NCBI RefSeq assembly: GCF_022664535.1
Contig: NZ_JAKUJY010000016.1
Coordinates: 43,539-107,538, forward strand
Length of the DNA: 64,000 nt
Direction of reading: 5' to 3'
Source of the DNA: Sphingobium trunci
Lineage (GTDB): Bacteria > Pseudomonadota > Alphaproteobacteria > Sphingomonadales > Sphingomonadaceae
Part shown: piece by piece, positions 36,236 to 45,197 of the stretch
Position numbering within the stretch: position 1 is the stretch's first letter
Layout of the letters: each line of letters begins with the position of its first letter
The notes under the pieces: generated by a model
The model's database searches: none
What the model was told of the DNA's origin: nothing
The model's input: the letters and a program-made list of their open reading frames with translations, nothing else
Translations under genes and position numbers: made by a program

Positions 36236-36916
36236 TCAGACGTCTGCGAGGCGGAAGCGGACGGTCAGCACCTTGATGCTGCTGATCGCCACGCCGTCCC
36301 GAGTCGCGGGGCGGAAGCGCCACTTGCGCAGGGCGTGGCGTTGCGTGGCCAGCCAGAAGGCTTCGTCGGTGGCCGACAGCCGCTCGATATCGACGACGCG
36401 CCCGTCCGCTCCGATGGTGACGCGGACGGTAACGCTGCCTTCCATGCTCTGGCGTATCATCGCGCCGGGATAGTCCGGCTGGAACATCGCCAGGGCGCGG
36501 GGGTCTATGGTGGCGTCGACCAGCACCGGATCGGGCGCGGGCGGCGTGAAGGGCGGCGTGATGGCGCCGCTACCCGTGCCCGGTTCGGTGGGCGTCTGGT
36601 CGCCCTTCGCCGTGAAACCGGAATCGGGGGTCTGGACGATCGGCTTGGTCGCCGTGGGTTGCGGGCTGGGTTGGGACGGAAGCTTTCGGTCGGTTTCGGG
36701 AGCCGGTTTTTCGGGTGGGGGCGGCACGGCTTCGGGGACCGCATAGGTTGTGAACGGCGCTTCCGTGAATTGCTGGATCATCTCCTTCGGCATCATCAGG
36801 AAAATCCCGGCGACCAGCGCATGGACCGCGACCGCGCCGCCTATGCCGATGGGGGAGCGGCGCCCGCCCCGATAGCCCGAAATCCCCTCCGCCGTGCGCA
36901 ATGTCATCCACTGCAT
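36236..36916 (-). CDS. TonB family energy transducer
   Basis: Couples the inner-membrane proton gradient to outer-membrane receptors. An N-terminal anchor (IGIGGAVAVHALVAGIFLMM) is followed by a long Pro-rich rigid spacer (EAVPPPPEKPAPETD through PTPTEPGTGSG) and the C-terminal TonB domain (PDYPGAMIRQSMEGSVTVRV, then ALRKWRFRPATRDG). Length 226 from ATG 36916, preceded by AGGAGGATG. No exbBD is adjacent. A cluster of three palindromes lies upstream, shared with the divergent EF-hand gene. Confidence 0.9.
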   Translation of the reverse strand: MQWMTLRTAEGISGYRGGRRSPIGIGGAVAVHALVAGIFLMMPKEMIQQFTEAPFTTYAVPEAVPPPPEKPAPETDRKLPSQPSPQPTATKPIVQTPDSGFTAKGDQTPTEPGTGSGAITPPFTPPAPDPVLVDATIDPRALAMFQPDYPGAMIRQSMEGSVTVRVTIGADGRVVDIERLSATDEAFWLATQRHALRKWRFRPATRDGVAISSIKVLTVRFRLADV

Positions 36917-36957
36917 CGTGCATCCTCCTGTTTTCGGCGATTCCTCCAAGGAATCAC

Positions 36958-36997
36958 ATGTAATGTTACATCATAGTTTTATGATATGTTGCAACAT
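36958..36997. promoter_or_regulatory. Three consecutive palindromes in the tonB/EF-hand divergent spacer
   Basis: In an AT-rich stretch unlike its surroundings stand ATGTAA-TG-TTACAT (36958-36971), ATCATA-gttt-TATGAT (36970-36985) and ATGTTGCAACAT (36986-36997), abutting one another. The first and third share the ATGTTnCA/ATGTTG look. They sit 42-81 bp before the tonB start on the minus strand and about 100 bp before the EF-hand start, so they could control both. Confidence 0.5.
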
Positions 36998-37093
36998 TAA
37001 TTTTGCGGAGGCTGCAATATAGGCGCCGTCTGCGGACATAAGGCAGCAACGTCGCGGTGCGACGGAACGGGCCAATCCCCGACGTCTGGAGCC

Positions 37094-37717
37094 ATGATGC
37101 GTTTATCGTCCCTCCTGTTGCTGAGTTCGTTGCTTGTGTCCGGGCCGTTTTTGGCCCAACCGCTTTTGGCCCAATCGCCTTTAACGCAGTCCGCGCCGGA
37201 GCCTTCCGGGCGCCCGGACGGGCCTTGGGCGGCCGATGCGAATGGCGACGGCCGCATCACCCGCGAGGAAATGCGGGCATGGATGGAGCAGCGCTTCAAG
37301 CTGATGGACCCCGATGGCGACGGTCTGGTGCCGGTAGAAGCCATGCAGCGGATGCTGGGCCATGAAGGGCGGGACGGGAATCGCGCCATGGCGCAGGACG
37401 GCGAGCGGCGCGGGCCGGAGAGGGAAGGCGCCGGTGGTCATCGTCGCGGTTCCGGAGAGGGCGGCGGGCGGGGTGGACCTCCGCCAGGCAAACGGCCTTC
37501 CGGCAGCAAGACGGGCGATGGCCCTCCGCCGGGCCCTCCGGGGATGGCGATGCCCTATCCTGAAGACAATAATGACGACGGCAAGATCGACCTGCAGGAA
37601 TTCGTCGCCCCCGCCATGGCCATGTTCGATCAGCTCGACGTCAATGGCGATGGCGTGCTGACCGCCGATGAACTGCCCTCGCCGCCGCCGCGCCGGGGCG
37701 AAGAGCCGGAAGAATAA
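37094..37717 (+). CDS. Secreted EF-hand calcium-binding protein
   Basis: 207 residues with a Sec signal peptide (MMRLSSLLLLSSLLVSGPFL...AQ) and four EF-hand loops: DANGDGRITREE, DPDGDGLVPVEA, DNNDDGKIDLQE and DVNGDGVLTADE. Two hands lie before and two after a Gly/Arg/Pro-rich linker (about residues 105-150). It would bind calcium in the periplasm or outside. Two adjacent ATGs (37094, 37097) are equivalent. It converges on the DUF445 gene with no spacer, the two stop codons abutting. Confidence 0.85.
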   Translation: MMRLSSLLLLSSLLVSGPFLAQPLLAQSPLTQSAPEPSGRPDGPWAADANGDGRITREEMRAWMEQRFKLMDPDGDGLVPVEAMQRMLGHEGRDGNRAMAQDGERRGPEREGAGGHRRGSGEGGGRGGPPPGKRPSGSKTGDGPPPGPPGMAMPYPEDNNDDGKIDLQEFVAPAMAMFDQLDVNGDGVLTADELPSPPPRRGEEPEE

Positions 37718-38983
37718 TCAGAGCAGCGTGTCGATGGCGTGGATGGCCAGGCCGACCAGTCCGCCGACCAGCGTGCCGTTGATGCGGATATATTGCAGAT
37801 CGCGCCCGACCGCATGTTCGAGCCGGCTGGTGACGGTGCCCGCGTCCCAGCCGCGCACGGTTTCGCTGACCAGGGCGACGATGGAGCTGCCATAGGTCGC
37901 GGTTGCGCCGACGGCGGCGCGGCGCATGAAGCGGTTGATGAGGAAGCGCAGCCGGGCGTCCCCCTGGATCGTGTTGCCCAGCTGGTGCAGCGCCTCGCCC
38001 AGCCGCCCCGCCATGGCCTTGCCCGGATCGCGCACCGCCCGCAACAGGCCGGTGCGGGCCTGTTCCCACAGGCCTTCGATCCAGCGCTGCATCGCCGGAT
38101 TGTCGACGATCTCGTCGCGGATCCCGGCGACCCGCGCCTGCATTTCGGGATCATGCTGCAGGTCGGCGGCGAGCCTGCCCAGGCCCTCCTCGGCCTTCAG
38201 GCGCAGGCTGTGGCCGGGGTCCTGCGCCATGTCGGTCAGCAGCTTGCGCAGCCCGTCGATGATCGCATTGGCGAGATTTTCGTCCAGGCCCGTCCAGCGC
38301 AATATCTTGCCCGACCGGTCGTGAACCATCTGGCGGATCAGATGGTCGTTGGCCTCCAGCGTGCGGTCGGCCCAGTGGATGATGCCGTCCATCACCGGCG
38401 CGTGGCGGCCGTCGCGCATCGCCGCCTCCAACGACTGGCCGATCAGCGGCGCGAGGTTCATCGCCCGCAATCGCTGGGCGATGGCGCCCTTCACCATGCC
38501 GCCCAGCCGCTCCTCGTCCAGCGCCTCCAATATGTCGGCGGCAAGCCGGGACGCCCCCTCGCGCAGCCGTCCGTCCCCGCCCGAGGGGCTGGCCAGGAAG
38601 CGGCCCGCCGCGCCCGCGACGTCCAGCCGCTGCATCCGGCGGGCGACCACGGCGGGGGTCAGGAAATTGTCGCGCAGGAACAGGGCGAGCGTGTCGCCGA
38701 TGCGGTCCTTGTTGCGCGGGATGATGGCGGTGTGCGGGATGGGGAGGCCGAGGGGGTGGCGGAACAGCGCCGTCACGGCGAACCAGTCGGCAAGGCCGCC
38801 GACCATCGCCGCCTCGGCAAAGGCCTGGACGAACGCGATGGCCGGGTGGAGGTGAACCGTCGCCCGCGCCGCGAGGAACAGCGCCGCCATCGCCAGCAGC
38901 ATTCCCGTCGCCATCAGCCGCATCCGCCGCGCCGGATGGACCGGGCTGGCGGCAACGGGCGGATGGACGGGAAGCAGCTTCAT
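37718..38983 (-). CDS. DUF445 family membrane protein (YjiN-like)
   Basis: 421 residues with N-terminal helices (MRLMATGMLLAMAALFLAA and VQAFAEAAMVGGLADWFAVTALF) and a C-terminal helix (LVGGLVGLAIHAIDTLL), separated by a long amphipathic helical region. AEAAMVGGLADWFAVTALFRHPLGLPIPHTAIIPRNK-type motifs (here residues 56-91) are diagnostic of DUF445. The function is unknown; YjiN-like proteins are thought to be envelope proteins. It stands alone between the EF-hand gene and the RND transporter. Confidence 0.88.
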   Translation of the reverse strand: MKLLPVHPPVAASPVHPARRMRLMATGMLLAMAALFLAARATVHLHPAIAFVQAFAEAAMVGGLADWFAVTALFRHPLGLPIPHTAIIPRNKDRIGDTLALFLRDNFLTPAVVARRMQRLDVAGAAGRFLASPSGGDGRLREGASRLAADILEALDEERLGGMVKGAIAQRLRAMNLAPLIGQSLEAAMRDGRHAPVMDGIIHWADRTLEANDHLIRQMVHDRSGKILRWTGLDENLANAIIDGLRKLLTDMAQDPGHSLRLKAEEGLGRLAADLQHDPEMQARVAGIRDEIVDNPAMQRWIEGLWEQARTGLLRAVRDPGKAMAGRLGEALHQLGNTIQGDARLRFLINRFMRRAAVGATATYGSSIVALVSETVRGWDAGTVTSRLEHAVGRDLQYIRINGTLVGGLVGLAIHAIDTLL

Positions 38984-39043
38984 GACGACCCAACGGTTAC
39001 GCCGCCGTTTCGTTCAGGCAAGCGCTTCTTTTCCCGTGGCTTG

Positions 39044-42000
39044 CTATTCCGCCGGTTGGGCAGCATCCGGCCCGGAATCGCCGGGCCGATAGGTCAGCAG
39101 GCGGCGGCGCAGGTGCGGCCCCACCCGTTCCTCTATCCCCAGCGCCAGGCTGAAGGTTGCCGGAACGATGACCAGCGTCAGCACGGTCGACAGGATCAGG
39201 CCGCCGATCACGGTGATGCCCATCGGCGCGCGCCAGGCGCCGTCGCCGCTCAGCGAGGCGGCGGTCGGCACCATGCCCGCCACCATGGCGACGGTGGTCA
39301 TGACGATGGGCTGGGCGCGCTTGTGCCCGGCATCGATGATCGCCTCCATCTTGGGCACGCCCTTTTCCATCTCCTCCAGCGCGAAGTCGATCACCAGGAT
39401 CGAGTTCTTGGCGACGATGCCCAGCAGCATCAGCAGGCCGATCAGCACCGGCATCGACACCGGATTGCCGGTGAGGTGCAGCGCCAGCGCACCGCCCAGC
39501 GGCGCCAGCAGCAGCGAAGCCAGATTGACGAAGGGCGGCATCAACCGCTTGTAGAGCAGCGTCAGCACGGCCAGCACCAGCAGGATGCCGGAAATGACCG
39601 CGATGACGAAATTCTGGATCATCTCGGCCTGCCATTTGCTGTCGCCGGTGTTCAGCTTCTGCACGCCCGCGACCCGTCCTTCGTTGATCGCCTTCATGGT
39701 GGGGAGGGCGTTGATCTTGGTCATGGCCTGGCTGGTGACGATGCCCGGCGCCAGGTCGGCGCCGACGACGATGCGCCGGATCTGGTTGTAGCGGCGGATC
39801 TGCGTCGGGCCGGCGCCGAACTCGATATCGGCGACCACCTTGAGCGGCACGGAGCCGCCGCTGACCGTCGGCACCGGCATATTCTCTATCGTGCCGATAT
39901 CGCGGCGGCTGTTTTCCGCGATCGACACGCGGATCGGGATCTGCCGGTCGGAGAGGGAGAATTTGGCGCTGTTCTGGTCGATGTCGCCGATCGTCGCGAC
40001 GCGGATGGTCTGGCTGAGCGCGGCGGTGGTGACGCCCATGCTGGCGGCCAGGTCGAAGCGCGGCTTGATGACGATTTCGGGGCGGTTCATGTCGCCCTGC
40101 ACGCGCGGCGCGCGCAGTTCGGAGATGCCCGTCATCTCGGCGACCAGCCTGTTGGCGGTCTGCTCCAGCTTCGCCGGATCGTCGCTGCCCAGCATGATGA
40201 TGATGTCGCGGCCGAAGCCGCCGCCCGACTGCGACTGGAAATTGACGCGCGCGTCGGCGACCTGCTGGAACTGCGGCGCGACCTTGCGTTCCCATGCGAC
40301 CGACGACATCGGCCGGTCCTTCCGCAAGGTCAGGTAGATGTCGGCGCCGGTCGTCTGGATGTCGGCGAAGGCAGCCTCGACCATGTCCTTGTCCGCCGCG
40401 AGCATGTCGGCGACGCGGCGGGTGATGGCGGTGGTCTGCTGCAGGGTGCTGCCCGGCACGGTTTCCACCTTCACCTGGCTGAAATCGGTGTCGATGGTGG
40501 GCTGGAACGACATGGGCAGCGTGCCGAACGCGAAGATGGTGGCGAGGAAGGCGGCAAAGCCGATGCCCAGGGTCCAGAAGCGATGATCGCGCAGCCAGGC
40601 CGTGAAGCGCGCCGTGCCGCCGCGGGCGCGGTGGGCGATGGCCCGGCGTTCGTCCAGCGACCAGCGCAGCACGGCCATATAGGCGTCCATCAGCCAGCCT
40701 TCGCCATGGCTTTCCTGGCCATGGGCCTTCAGGAAATAGGCGGCGATCATCGGCGTGATCAGGCGCGCGACCGCCAGGCTCAGCAGCACCGCGACCACCA
40801 CGGTCATGCCGAACTGGATGAAGAACTGGCCCGAAATGCCCGGCATCAGTGCCACCGGCAGGAACACGGCGACGATCGCCATGGTGGTCGCCAGCACGGC
40901 GAGGCCGATTTCGTCGGCGGCGTCGATCGCCGCCTGATAGGCGCTTTTGCCCATGCGCATGTGGCGCACGATATTCTCGATCTCCACGATGGCGTCGTCG
41001 ACCAGCACGCCCGCGACCAGGCTCAATGCCAGCAGCGAGATGCCGTTCAGCGTGAAGCCCATCATGTCCATGAACCAGAAGGCGGGAATCGCCGACAGCG
41101 GAATGGCCAGCGCGGAAATCATCGTCGCCCGCCAGTCGCGCAGGAACAGGAAGACGATGACCACGGCCAGCACCGCGCCCTCGATCATCGCCTGCATGGC
41201 GGAATGATATTGCCCCTTGGTATATTCGACGCTGGTATAGAGCTGCTTGTAGCGGACCTTGGGATTTTCCTTCTTGAGCTGGTCCAGCACCTTCATCGCA
41301 TCGTCGAACACGGTGACGTCGGACGATCCCTTCGCCTTTTCCATGCTGAAGCTGGTCACCTGCCGCCCGTTCATCAACGCGAGCGAGCGCTGTTCGGCAT
41401 ACATGTCGCGCACATCGGCCAGGTCCGCCAGCTTGACGGTGCGGCCGCCGGAAATGGCGATCTGCGTCTGGCCCAGCGCATAGGCGTCGCGCGCGTTGCC
41501 CAGCACGCGGATCGCCTGTTCCGCGCCCGCAATCTCGGTGCGGCCGCCCGCCGCGTTCAGATTGACCTGCTGGAGCTGCTGATTGACCTGGGACGCGGTG
41601 ATGCCGTGCGATTGCAGCTTGGCGGGGTTCAGGATGACGCGGATTTCGCGGGAGACGCCGCCGCCGCGCTTGACCGCCGCCATGCCGGGCACGGCCAGCA
41701 GCCGCTTGGCCACCGTATTGTCGACATACCAGGACAGTTCCTCCAGCGTCATGTCGGTGGTTTCGGCGCTGAAATAGGCGATCGGGCCGCCGTCGATATC
41801 GACGCGGCTGATCTGCGGTTCCAATATGCCCTGGGGCAGGTCGCTGCGAATCTGGTCGACGGCATTCTTCACGTCATTGACGGCGCGGTCGACCGGCGTT
41901 CCGATCTGGAACTGCACATTGGTGTTGGACTGGCCCTCCGTCACCCAGGACGTGATCTCGTCCACGCCGCTGATGCCGCGCACGGCGGCCTCGATGCGCT

Positions 42001-42202
42001 GCGTCACCTGCGTTTCCAGTTCCGTCGGCGCGGCGCCGGGCTGGCGTACGACGACGCTGGCCATGGGGAAGCTGACGTCGGGATTCTGGTTGACGTGCAT
42101 CCGGCTGAAGCTGACCAGGCCGGCCAGCAGCAGCGCCACGAACAGGACCAGCGGCGACACCGGGTTGCGAATGGCCCAGGCGGAGATATTGCGGAAATTC
42201 AT
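39044..42202 (-). CDS. RND multidrug efflux transporter, inner-membrane subunit
   Basis: A 1052-residue AcrB/HAE1-type pump. It begins [22 protein letters not shown], has the first periplasmic loop ([20 protein letters not shown]), twelve transmembrane helices in two halves with large periplasmic loops, and the proton-relay pair in TM4 ([17 protein letters not shown]). The second half repeats the pattern ([17 protein letters not shown]). ATG 42202 is favoured for the GAGGAAGCC ahead of it. It follows the adaptor gene; no outer-membrane channel gene is adjacent. Confidence 0.95.
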   Translation of the reverse strand: MNFRNISAWAIRNPVSPLVLFVALLLAGLVSFSRMHVNQNPDVSFPMASVVVRQPGAAPTELETQVTQRIEAAVRGISGVDEITSWVTEGQSNTNVQFQIGTPVDRAVNDVKNAVDQIRSDLPQGILEPQISRVDIDGGPIAYFSAETTDMTLEELSWYVDNTVAKRLLAVPGMAAVKRGGGVSREIRVILNPAKLQSHGITASQVNQQLQQVNLNAAGGRTEIAGAEQAIRVLGNARDAYALGQTQIAISGGRTVKLADLADVRDMYAEQRSLALMNGRQVTSFSMEKAKGSSDVTVFDDAMKVLDQLKKENPKVRYKQLYTSVEYTKGQYHSAMQAMIEGAVLAVVIVFLFLRDWRATMISALAIPLSAIPAFWFMDMMGFTLNGISLLALSLVAGVLVDDAIVEIENIVRHMRMGKSAYQAAIDAADEIGLAVLATTMAIVAVFLPVALMPGISGQFFIQFGMTVVVAVLLSLAVARLITPMIAAYFLKAHGQESHGEGWLMDAYMAVLRWSLDERRAIAHRARGGTARFTAWLRDHRFWTLGIGFAAFLATIFAFGTLPMSFQPTIDTDFSQVKVETVPGSTLQQTTAITRRVADMLAADKDMVEAAFADIQTTGADIYLTLRKDRPMSSVAWERKVAPQFQQVADARVNFQSQSGGGFGRDIIIMLGSDDPAKLEQTANRLVAEMTGISELRAPRVQGDMNRPEIVIKPRFDLAASMGVTTAALSQTIRVATIGDIDQNSAKFSLSDRQIPIRVSIAENSRRDIGTIENMPVPTVSGGSVPLKVVADIEFGAGPTQIRRYNQIRRIVVGADLAPGIVTSQAMTKINALPTMKAINEGRVAGVQKLNTGDSKWQAEMIQNFVIAVISGILLVLAVLTLLYKRLMPPFVNLASLLLAPLGGALALHLTGNPVSMPVLIGLLMLLGIVAKNSILVIDFALEEMEKGVPKMEAIIDAGHKRAQPIVMTTVAMVAGMVPTAASLSGDGAWRAPMGITVIGGLILSTVLTLVIVPATFSLALGIEERVGPHLRRRLLTYRPGDSGPDAAQPAE

Positions 42203-42251
42203 GACGGCTTCCTCGCCTGCGCTCGGGCGCGCTCTTTCCTGCCGCATCCCT

Positions 42252-42297
42252 TCATACGGAAAACCGGTCTTCCCATTTCCGAAGGATGCTGGAGCGT
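42252..42297. repeat. Possible remnant of a dispersed intergenic repeat
   Basis: The spacer between the RND adaptor and pump contains cggaaaaccggtcttcccat followed by a ggatgctggagc end, resembling the short gaaaaccgg...atgctct elements found between many alphaproteobacterial genes. Only one copy is seen here, so repeat status is inferred. Confidence 0.3.
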
Positions 42298-42308
42298 GCC
42301 CGGCCCTG

Positions 42309-43481
42309 TCATTTCGACTTGCCGGCTTCCGGCTTCACCTTCTGCCCCGGCGTCAGGAAGGCTCCCGCCGAAGCGACGATGCGCTCATCGCCATTGAGGC
42401 CGTTCAGGATCGATACGCCCGCATCGGTCACCTGGCCGACCTTGACCTCGCGCCGCTGCACTTCGTTGCGGCCGTTGACGACATAGACATAATTGCCCTT
42501 CTCGTCGCTCTGCACCGCCGATTCCGGCAGCATCGGCGCCGCGCCCGTGCCGCTGACGATGGAGGCCGAGGCAAAGCCGCCCGGACGGATCGCCGCATTA
42601 TAGGGTATGGCGATGCGGGCGATGCCCTGCCGGTTCTGATTGTCCACCACCGGCGATATCTGCCAGATGCGCCCGGCGAATTGCGCCGTTCCGCCCACCG
42701 GCGTGACGGTCGCGCTGTTGCCGACGCGCAGCGCTGCCAGATCGCCTTCGCTGACCTGGGCCAGCATCTCCATCGCGCCGTCCCGCGCCATGCGGAACAG
42801 CACGGCGCTGCCAGATCCCACGATCTGGCCCGGTTCGACGCTGCGCGTCAGCACCAGCCCGGCGGCGGGTGCGCGGATGTCGAGCCGCCCGGTGCGCGCG
42901 CGCTGTTCGGCGAGCTGGGCGATGGCGACGTTGACGCGGGCGTTGGCGGCATCGCGGGTCGCGGTGCGCTGGTCGATATCGGCCTGACTGATGAAGCCGC
43001 GCGAAACAAGCGCCTTGGCGCGATCGAGCTGCGCCTGCGCCAGCTTGGCATCGGCGCGGTTGACCTCCACCTGCGCGGCGAGCGAGCGGATCTGCTCGCT
43101 CTGCACCGACCGTTCGACCGTGGCCAATATCTGTCCGGCCCTGACCCAATCGCCCGGCTGGACCAGCACGCGGCTCACCGCGCCGCCCTCGCCGACGACG
43201 CCGACGGGCATTTCCACCCGCGCGGCGAGCGATCCGGTCGCGTTGATGGTGTGCGACACCATCGACTGGCCGGGGCTGATCACCGTGACGACCGGTGCCT
43301 GAGTCGCGCTGGACTGGATTTCGGCGCCCTTGCCGCGCATGCCGACCCAGGCGGCGACGGCGATCAGGATGATAGCGATAACAGCGCCAATGACGATTCG
43401 CCTGCGCCAGAGGGGCCGCTCGTCACGCTCCTCAGCCATGTCTACCGGCACGTCGCCGACCACAGGGGTTTCATAATTCAT
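42309..43481 (-). CDS. RND efflux periplasmic adaptor (membrane fusion protein)
   Basis: 390 residues. One N-terminal helix (RRRIVIGAVIAIILIAVAAWVG), then the adaptor domains in order: lipoyl halves (SLAARVEMPVGVVGEGGAV, ..RAPAAGLVLTRSVEPG), a helical hairpin with heptads (RSLAAQVEVNRADAKLAQAQLDRAK), and a beta-barrel and membrane-proximal part ending near VKVGQVTDAGVSILNGL. Starts ATG 43481 or GTG 43502 in the same frame. It is first in the pair with the RND pump and carries a palindromic operator upstream. Confidence 0.93.
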   Translation of the reverse strand: MNYETPVVGDVPVDMAEERDERPLWRRRIVIGAVIAIILIAVAAWVGMRGKGAEIQSSATQAPVVTVISPGQSMVSHTINATGSLAARVEMPVGVVGEGGAVSRVLVQPGDWVRAGQILATVERSVQSEQIRSLAAQVEVNRADAKLAQAQLDRAKALVSRGFISQADIDQRTATRDAANARVNVAIAQLAEQRARTGRLDIRAPAAGLVLTRSVEPGQIVGSGSAVLFRMARDGAMEMLAQVSEGDLAALRVGNSATVTPVGGTAQFAGRIWQISPVVDNQNRQGIARIAIPYNAAIRPGGFASASIVSGTGAAPMLPESAVQSDEKGNYVYVVNGRNEVQRREVKVGQVTDAGVSILNGLNGDERIVASAGAFLTPGQKVKPEAGKSK

Positions 43482-43519
43482 CGTGAATCCATCTTTCGGC
43501 ACGATGCCGTGCGGGTTGC

Positions 43520-43536
43520 TGTATTATATGAATACA
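43520..43536. promoter_or_regulatory. Candidate TetR-type operator before the RND adaptor
   Basis: TGTATT-atatg-AATACA, a perfect 6-5-6 inverted repeat, lies 18 bp (to the GTG) or 39 bp (to the ATG) before the adaptor start. Its form resembles operators of AcrR/TtgR-like repressors of efflux pumps. No tetR gene is adjacent. Confidence 0.5.
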
Positions 43537-43653
43537 TCACCCGGCTCAAGCCCTCAAATCTCGTTCCTGGCGAGCGGCCCGCAAAATCGTTTCGCATTGC
43601 CAAAGATAGAGGAATATACCGCCAGGGTCGTCTATAGCGGCTGGAGAACGCAG

Positions 43654-43902
43654 ATGGAATTGCTGGGATGGCTGATCGTCGGCCTCTTTGCGGGCACGAT
43701 TGCCCGGCTGGTCATGCCAGGCCGGGATCCGGGCGGCTGCATCGTCACGATCCTGCTCGGCATCGCCGGGGCGTTGCTGGCGGGCTATGTCGGGCGGATG
43801 CTGGGCATCTACGCGCCGGGCGAGCGGGCGAGCTTCATCGCCGCCATATTGGGATCGATCGCGGTTCTGTTCCTCTACCGCCTTTTCGCCGGCCGGAACT
43901 GA
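43654..43902 (+). CDS. GlsB/YeaQ/YmgE family membrane protein
   Basis: 82 residues, three transmembrane helices: LLGWLIVGLFAGTIARLVMP, CIVTILLGIAGALLAGYVG and the C-terminal IAAILGSIAVLFLYRLF. The Gly-rich pattern and the PGRDPGGCIVTILLG loop are typical of GlsB/YeaQ transglycosylase-associated proteins, linked to stress responses. GGAGAA precedes the ATG at 43654. It converges with a paralogue. Confidence 0.85.
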   Translation: MELLGWLIVGLFAGTIARLVMPGRDPGGCIVTILLGIAGALLAGYVGRMLGIYAPGERASFIAAILGSIAVLFLYRLFAGRN

Positions 43903-43909
43903 AACGGAA

Positions 43910-43944
43910 AAAGGGGCCGCGCCGTCATCGGACGCGGCCCCTTT
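43910..43944. terminator. Terminator between two convergent GlsB-family genes
   Basis: A 12-bp perfect stem (43910-43921 with 43933-43944), loop 11 nt. On the minus strand TTTTT follows directly, terminating the gene at 43961; the plus side is weaker. Confidence 0.85.
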
Positions 43945-43960
43945 CGAAGGGGTTGCGGGT

Positions 43961-44215
43961 TTAGCGGACGGACCCGCGACGGACCAGGTTGACGATCGCC
44001 AGTAGGATGATCGCGCCGACCAGCGACACGAGGAAACTGTAGAGCGTCAGGCCGTCATTGATCGAACCGCCGCTGAAAATCAGGCCGCCTATGAAAGCGC
44101 CGACGATGCCGACGACGATGTTCAGCAGGATGCCCTGTTGCGCATCGGTGCGCATGACCATGCTGGCGAGCCAGCCGATGATGCCGCCGACGACAAGCCA
44201 CAAAATGATGCCCAT
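43961..44215 (-). CDS. GlsB/YeaQ/YmgE family membrane protein
   Basis: 84 residues with three helices: IILWLVVGGIIGWLASMVM, GILLNIVVGIVGAFIGGLIF and LYSFLVSLVGAIILLAIVNL. The MRTDAQQGILLNIVVGIVG junction is the family signature. It is a paralogue of the convergent gene at 43654 but is only moderately similar. Its start at 44215 is preceded by GGAGAGTGAG. Probably stress-induced, by analogy with the family. Confidence 0.88.
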   Translation of the reverse strand: MGIILWLVVGGIIGWLASMVMRTDAQQGILLNIVVGIVGAFIGGLIFSGGSINDGLTLYSFLVSLVGAIILLAIVNLVRRGSVR

Positions 44216-44312
44216 TTCTCACTCTCCTTGGACCACAGCCCCTTTCGGGTAGGCTGACCTGTTCAACGAGGAAACCGGCTTTGCGTTCCATGACGACCGA
44301 TCGGCCGAAAAA

Positions 44313-44350
44313 GCGGAAGGCCGCCGGATATCGATCCGGCGGCCTTCCGC
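44313..44350 (-). terminator. Strong terminator of sciP
   Basis: A perfect 17-bp stem (44313-44329 with 44334-44350) with a 4-nt loop, followed on the minus strand by TTTTT. It lies 23 bp downstream of the sciP stop. Confidence 0.93.
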
Positions 44351-44372
44351 ATTGCGACCCTGGGGGGAAAGT

Positions 44373-44672
44373 TCAGTATTTCTGCTGACGTTCGTAGAGG
44401 GACTTGTAATATTGGATCCGCGTCACGCGCAGGCCGTGCATGCCCGACCGGTCGACTGCGCGCTGCCAGCTCGCAAATTCCTCGAGCGTCAGGGAATAAC
44501 GCGCGCAGGCTTCATCCACGGTCAGCAGGCCGCCGTTCACGGCTGCCACGACTTCAGCCTTGCGGCGGACCACCCAGCGGGTGGTGTCCACCGGCGGCAG
44601 GCTTTCCAGAGTCAGGGGTTCTCCGAGCGGCCCGACGACCTGTGCAGGTCTGATTTTCTGGTTTTCGATCAT
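44373..44672 (-). CDS. sciP: CtrA inhibitor SciP (DUF1153)
   Basis: A 99-residue helix-turn-helix protein. In Caulobacter SciP binds DNA and restrains CtrA-dependent transcription in swarmer cells. The diagnostic stretch is TRWVVRRKAEVVAAVNGGLL (about residues 32-51), followed by TVDEACARYSLTLEEFASWQRAVDRSG and a basic tail LRVTRIQYYKSL. ATG 44672 is favoured because GAGGGTGATA precedes it. Monocistronic with its own terminator. No CtrA box is obvious upstream. Confidence 0.92.
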   Translation of the reverse strand: MIENQKIRPAQVVGPLGEPLTLESLPPVDTTRWVVRRKAEVVAAVNGGLLTVDEACARYSLTLEEFASWQRAVDRSGMHGLRVTRIQYYKSLYERQQKY

Positions 44673-44780
44673 TATCACCCTCAATAAGCGGCACTGGCAT
44701 TGCCGATTTCAGCAGTGCGAAACTGTTTGCGCCCAAAGCCCTGAACAGGGCCTAAAGCGCCACGGTAAACGCCCCCTTCA

Positions 44781-45077
44781 TCATCCTTGCCCCACCCTTA
44801 AACGGTTCGCGATCAACGGGTTAAAGCTTCCCGCGAGCCCTGCGGCCTCGATGTTGCCGCCGGAACGTGGCGCGAGGATGTCGGCCAGTTCCTGGATCCA
44901 GTCGCCCTCGATTTCCTGCCCCCGCAGGACCTCCGCCACCGCCAATGCGGTCGGGCTGGCCGCCTGCGCCGCCGCCGAAGCGGCCCGCAGTGACGGCCAG
45001 ACCGGCACGCGCCGCCGGCCCGAAGGCTTGACGAAGCTGGGTTTCAGCCCGCCTGTCCGAAGGAATCCCAAATCCAT
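44781..45077 (-). CDS. Small hypothetical protein
   Basis: 98 residues from ATG 45077. A basic N-terminus (LKPSFVKPSGRRRVPVW) is followed by an Ala-rich helix (AASAAAQAASPTALAVAEVL) and an acidic helix (EGDWIQELADIL). No family is recognised. It lies alone between sciP and the divergent mnmA. Coding status is moderately supported by composition and by the lack of any better frame. Confidence 0.5.
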   Translation of the reverse strand: MDLGFLRTGGLKPSFVKPSGRRRVPVWPSLRAASAAAQAASPTALAVAEVLRGQEIEGDWIQELADILAPRSGGNIEAAGLAGSFNPLIANRLRVGQG

Positions 45078-45197
45078 GGTGATCGGCTCTACCGGCTAAA
45101 GGATAAGGTCCGGTAAACTTGCCCCCGATTTCGATGCGATTTGCGACCGGCGGAATCCGGCTGGAACGGATCGGCGCGGACGACTATATGCCCGCCC

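Noticed and set aside
37739..42397. A plus-strand open frame of more than 1500 codons opposite the DUF445 and RND genes
   Set aside because: It is the antisense shadow of two well-supported genes in GC-rich DNA; its product is His/Arg/Gln-rich and has no domain sense.
44673..44850. CtrA binding site (TTAA-N7-TTAA) before sciP
   Set aside because: TTAA tetramers are present but at wrong spacing, so I do not report a CtrA box.
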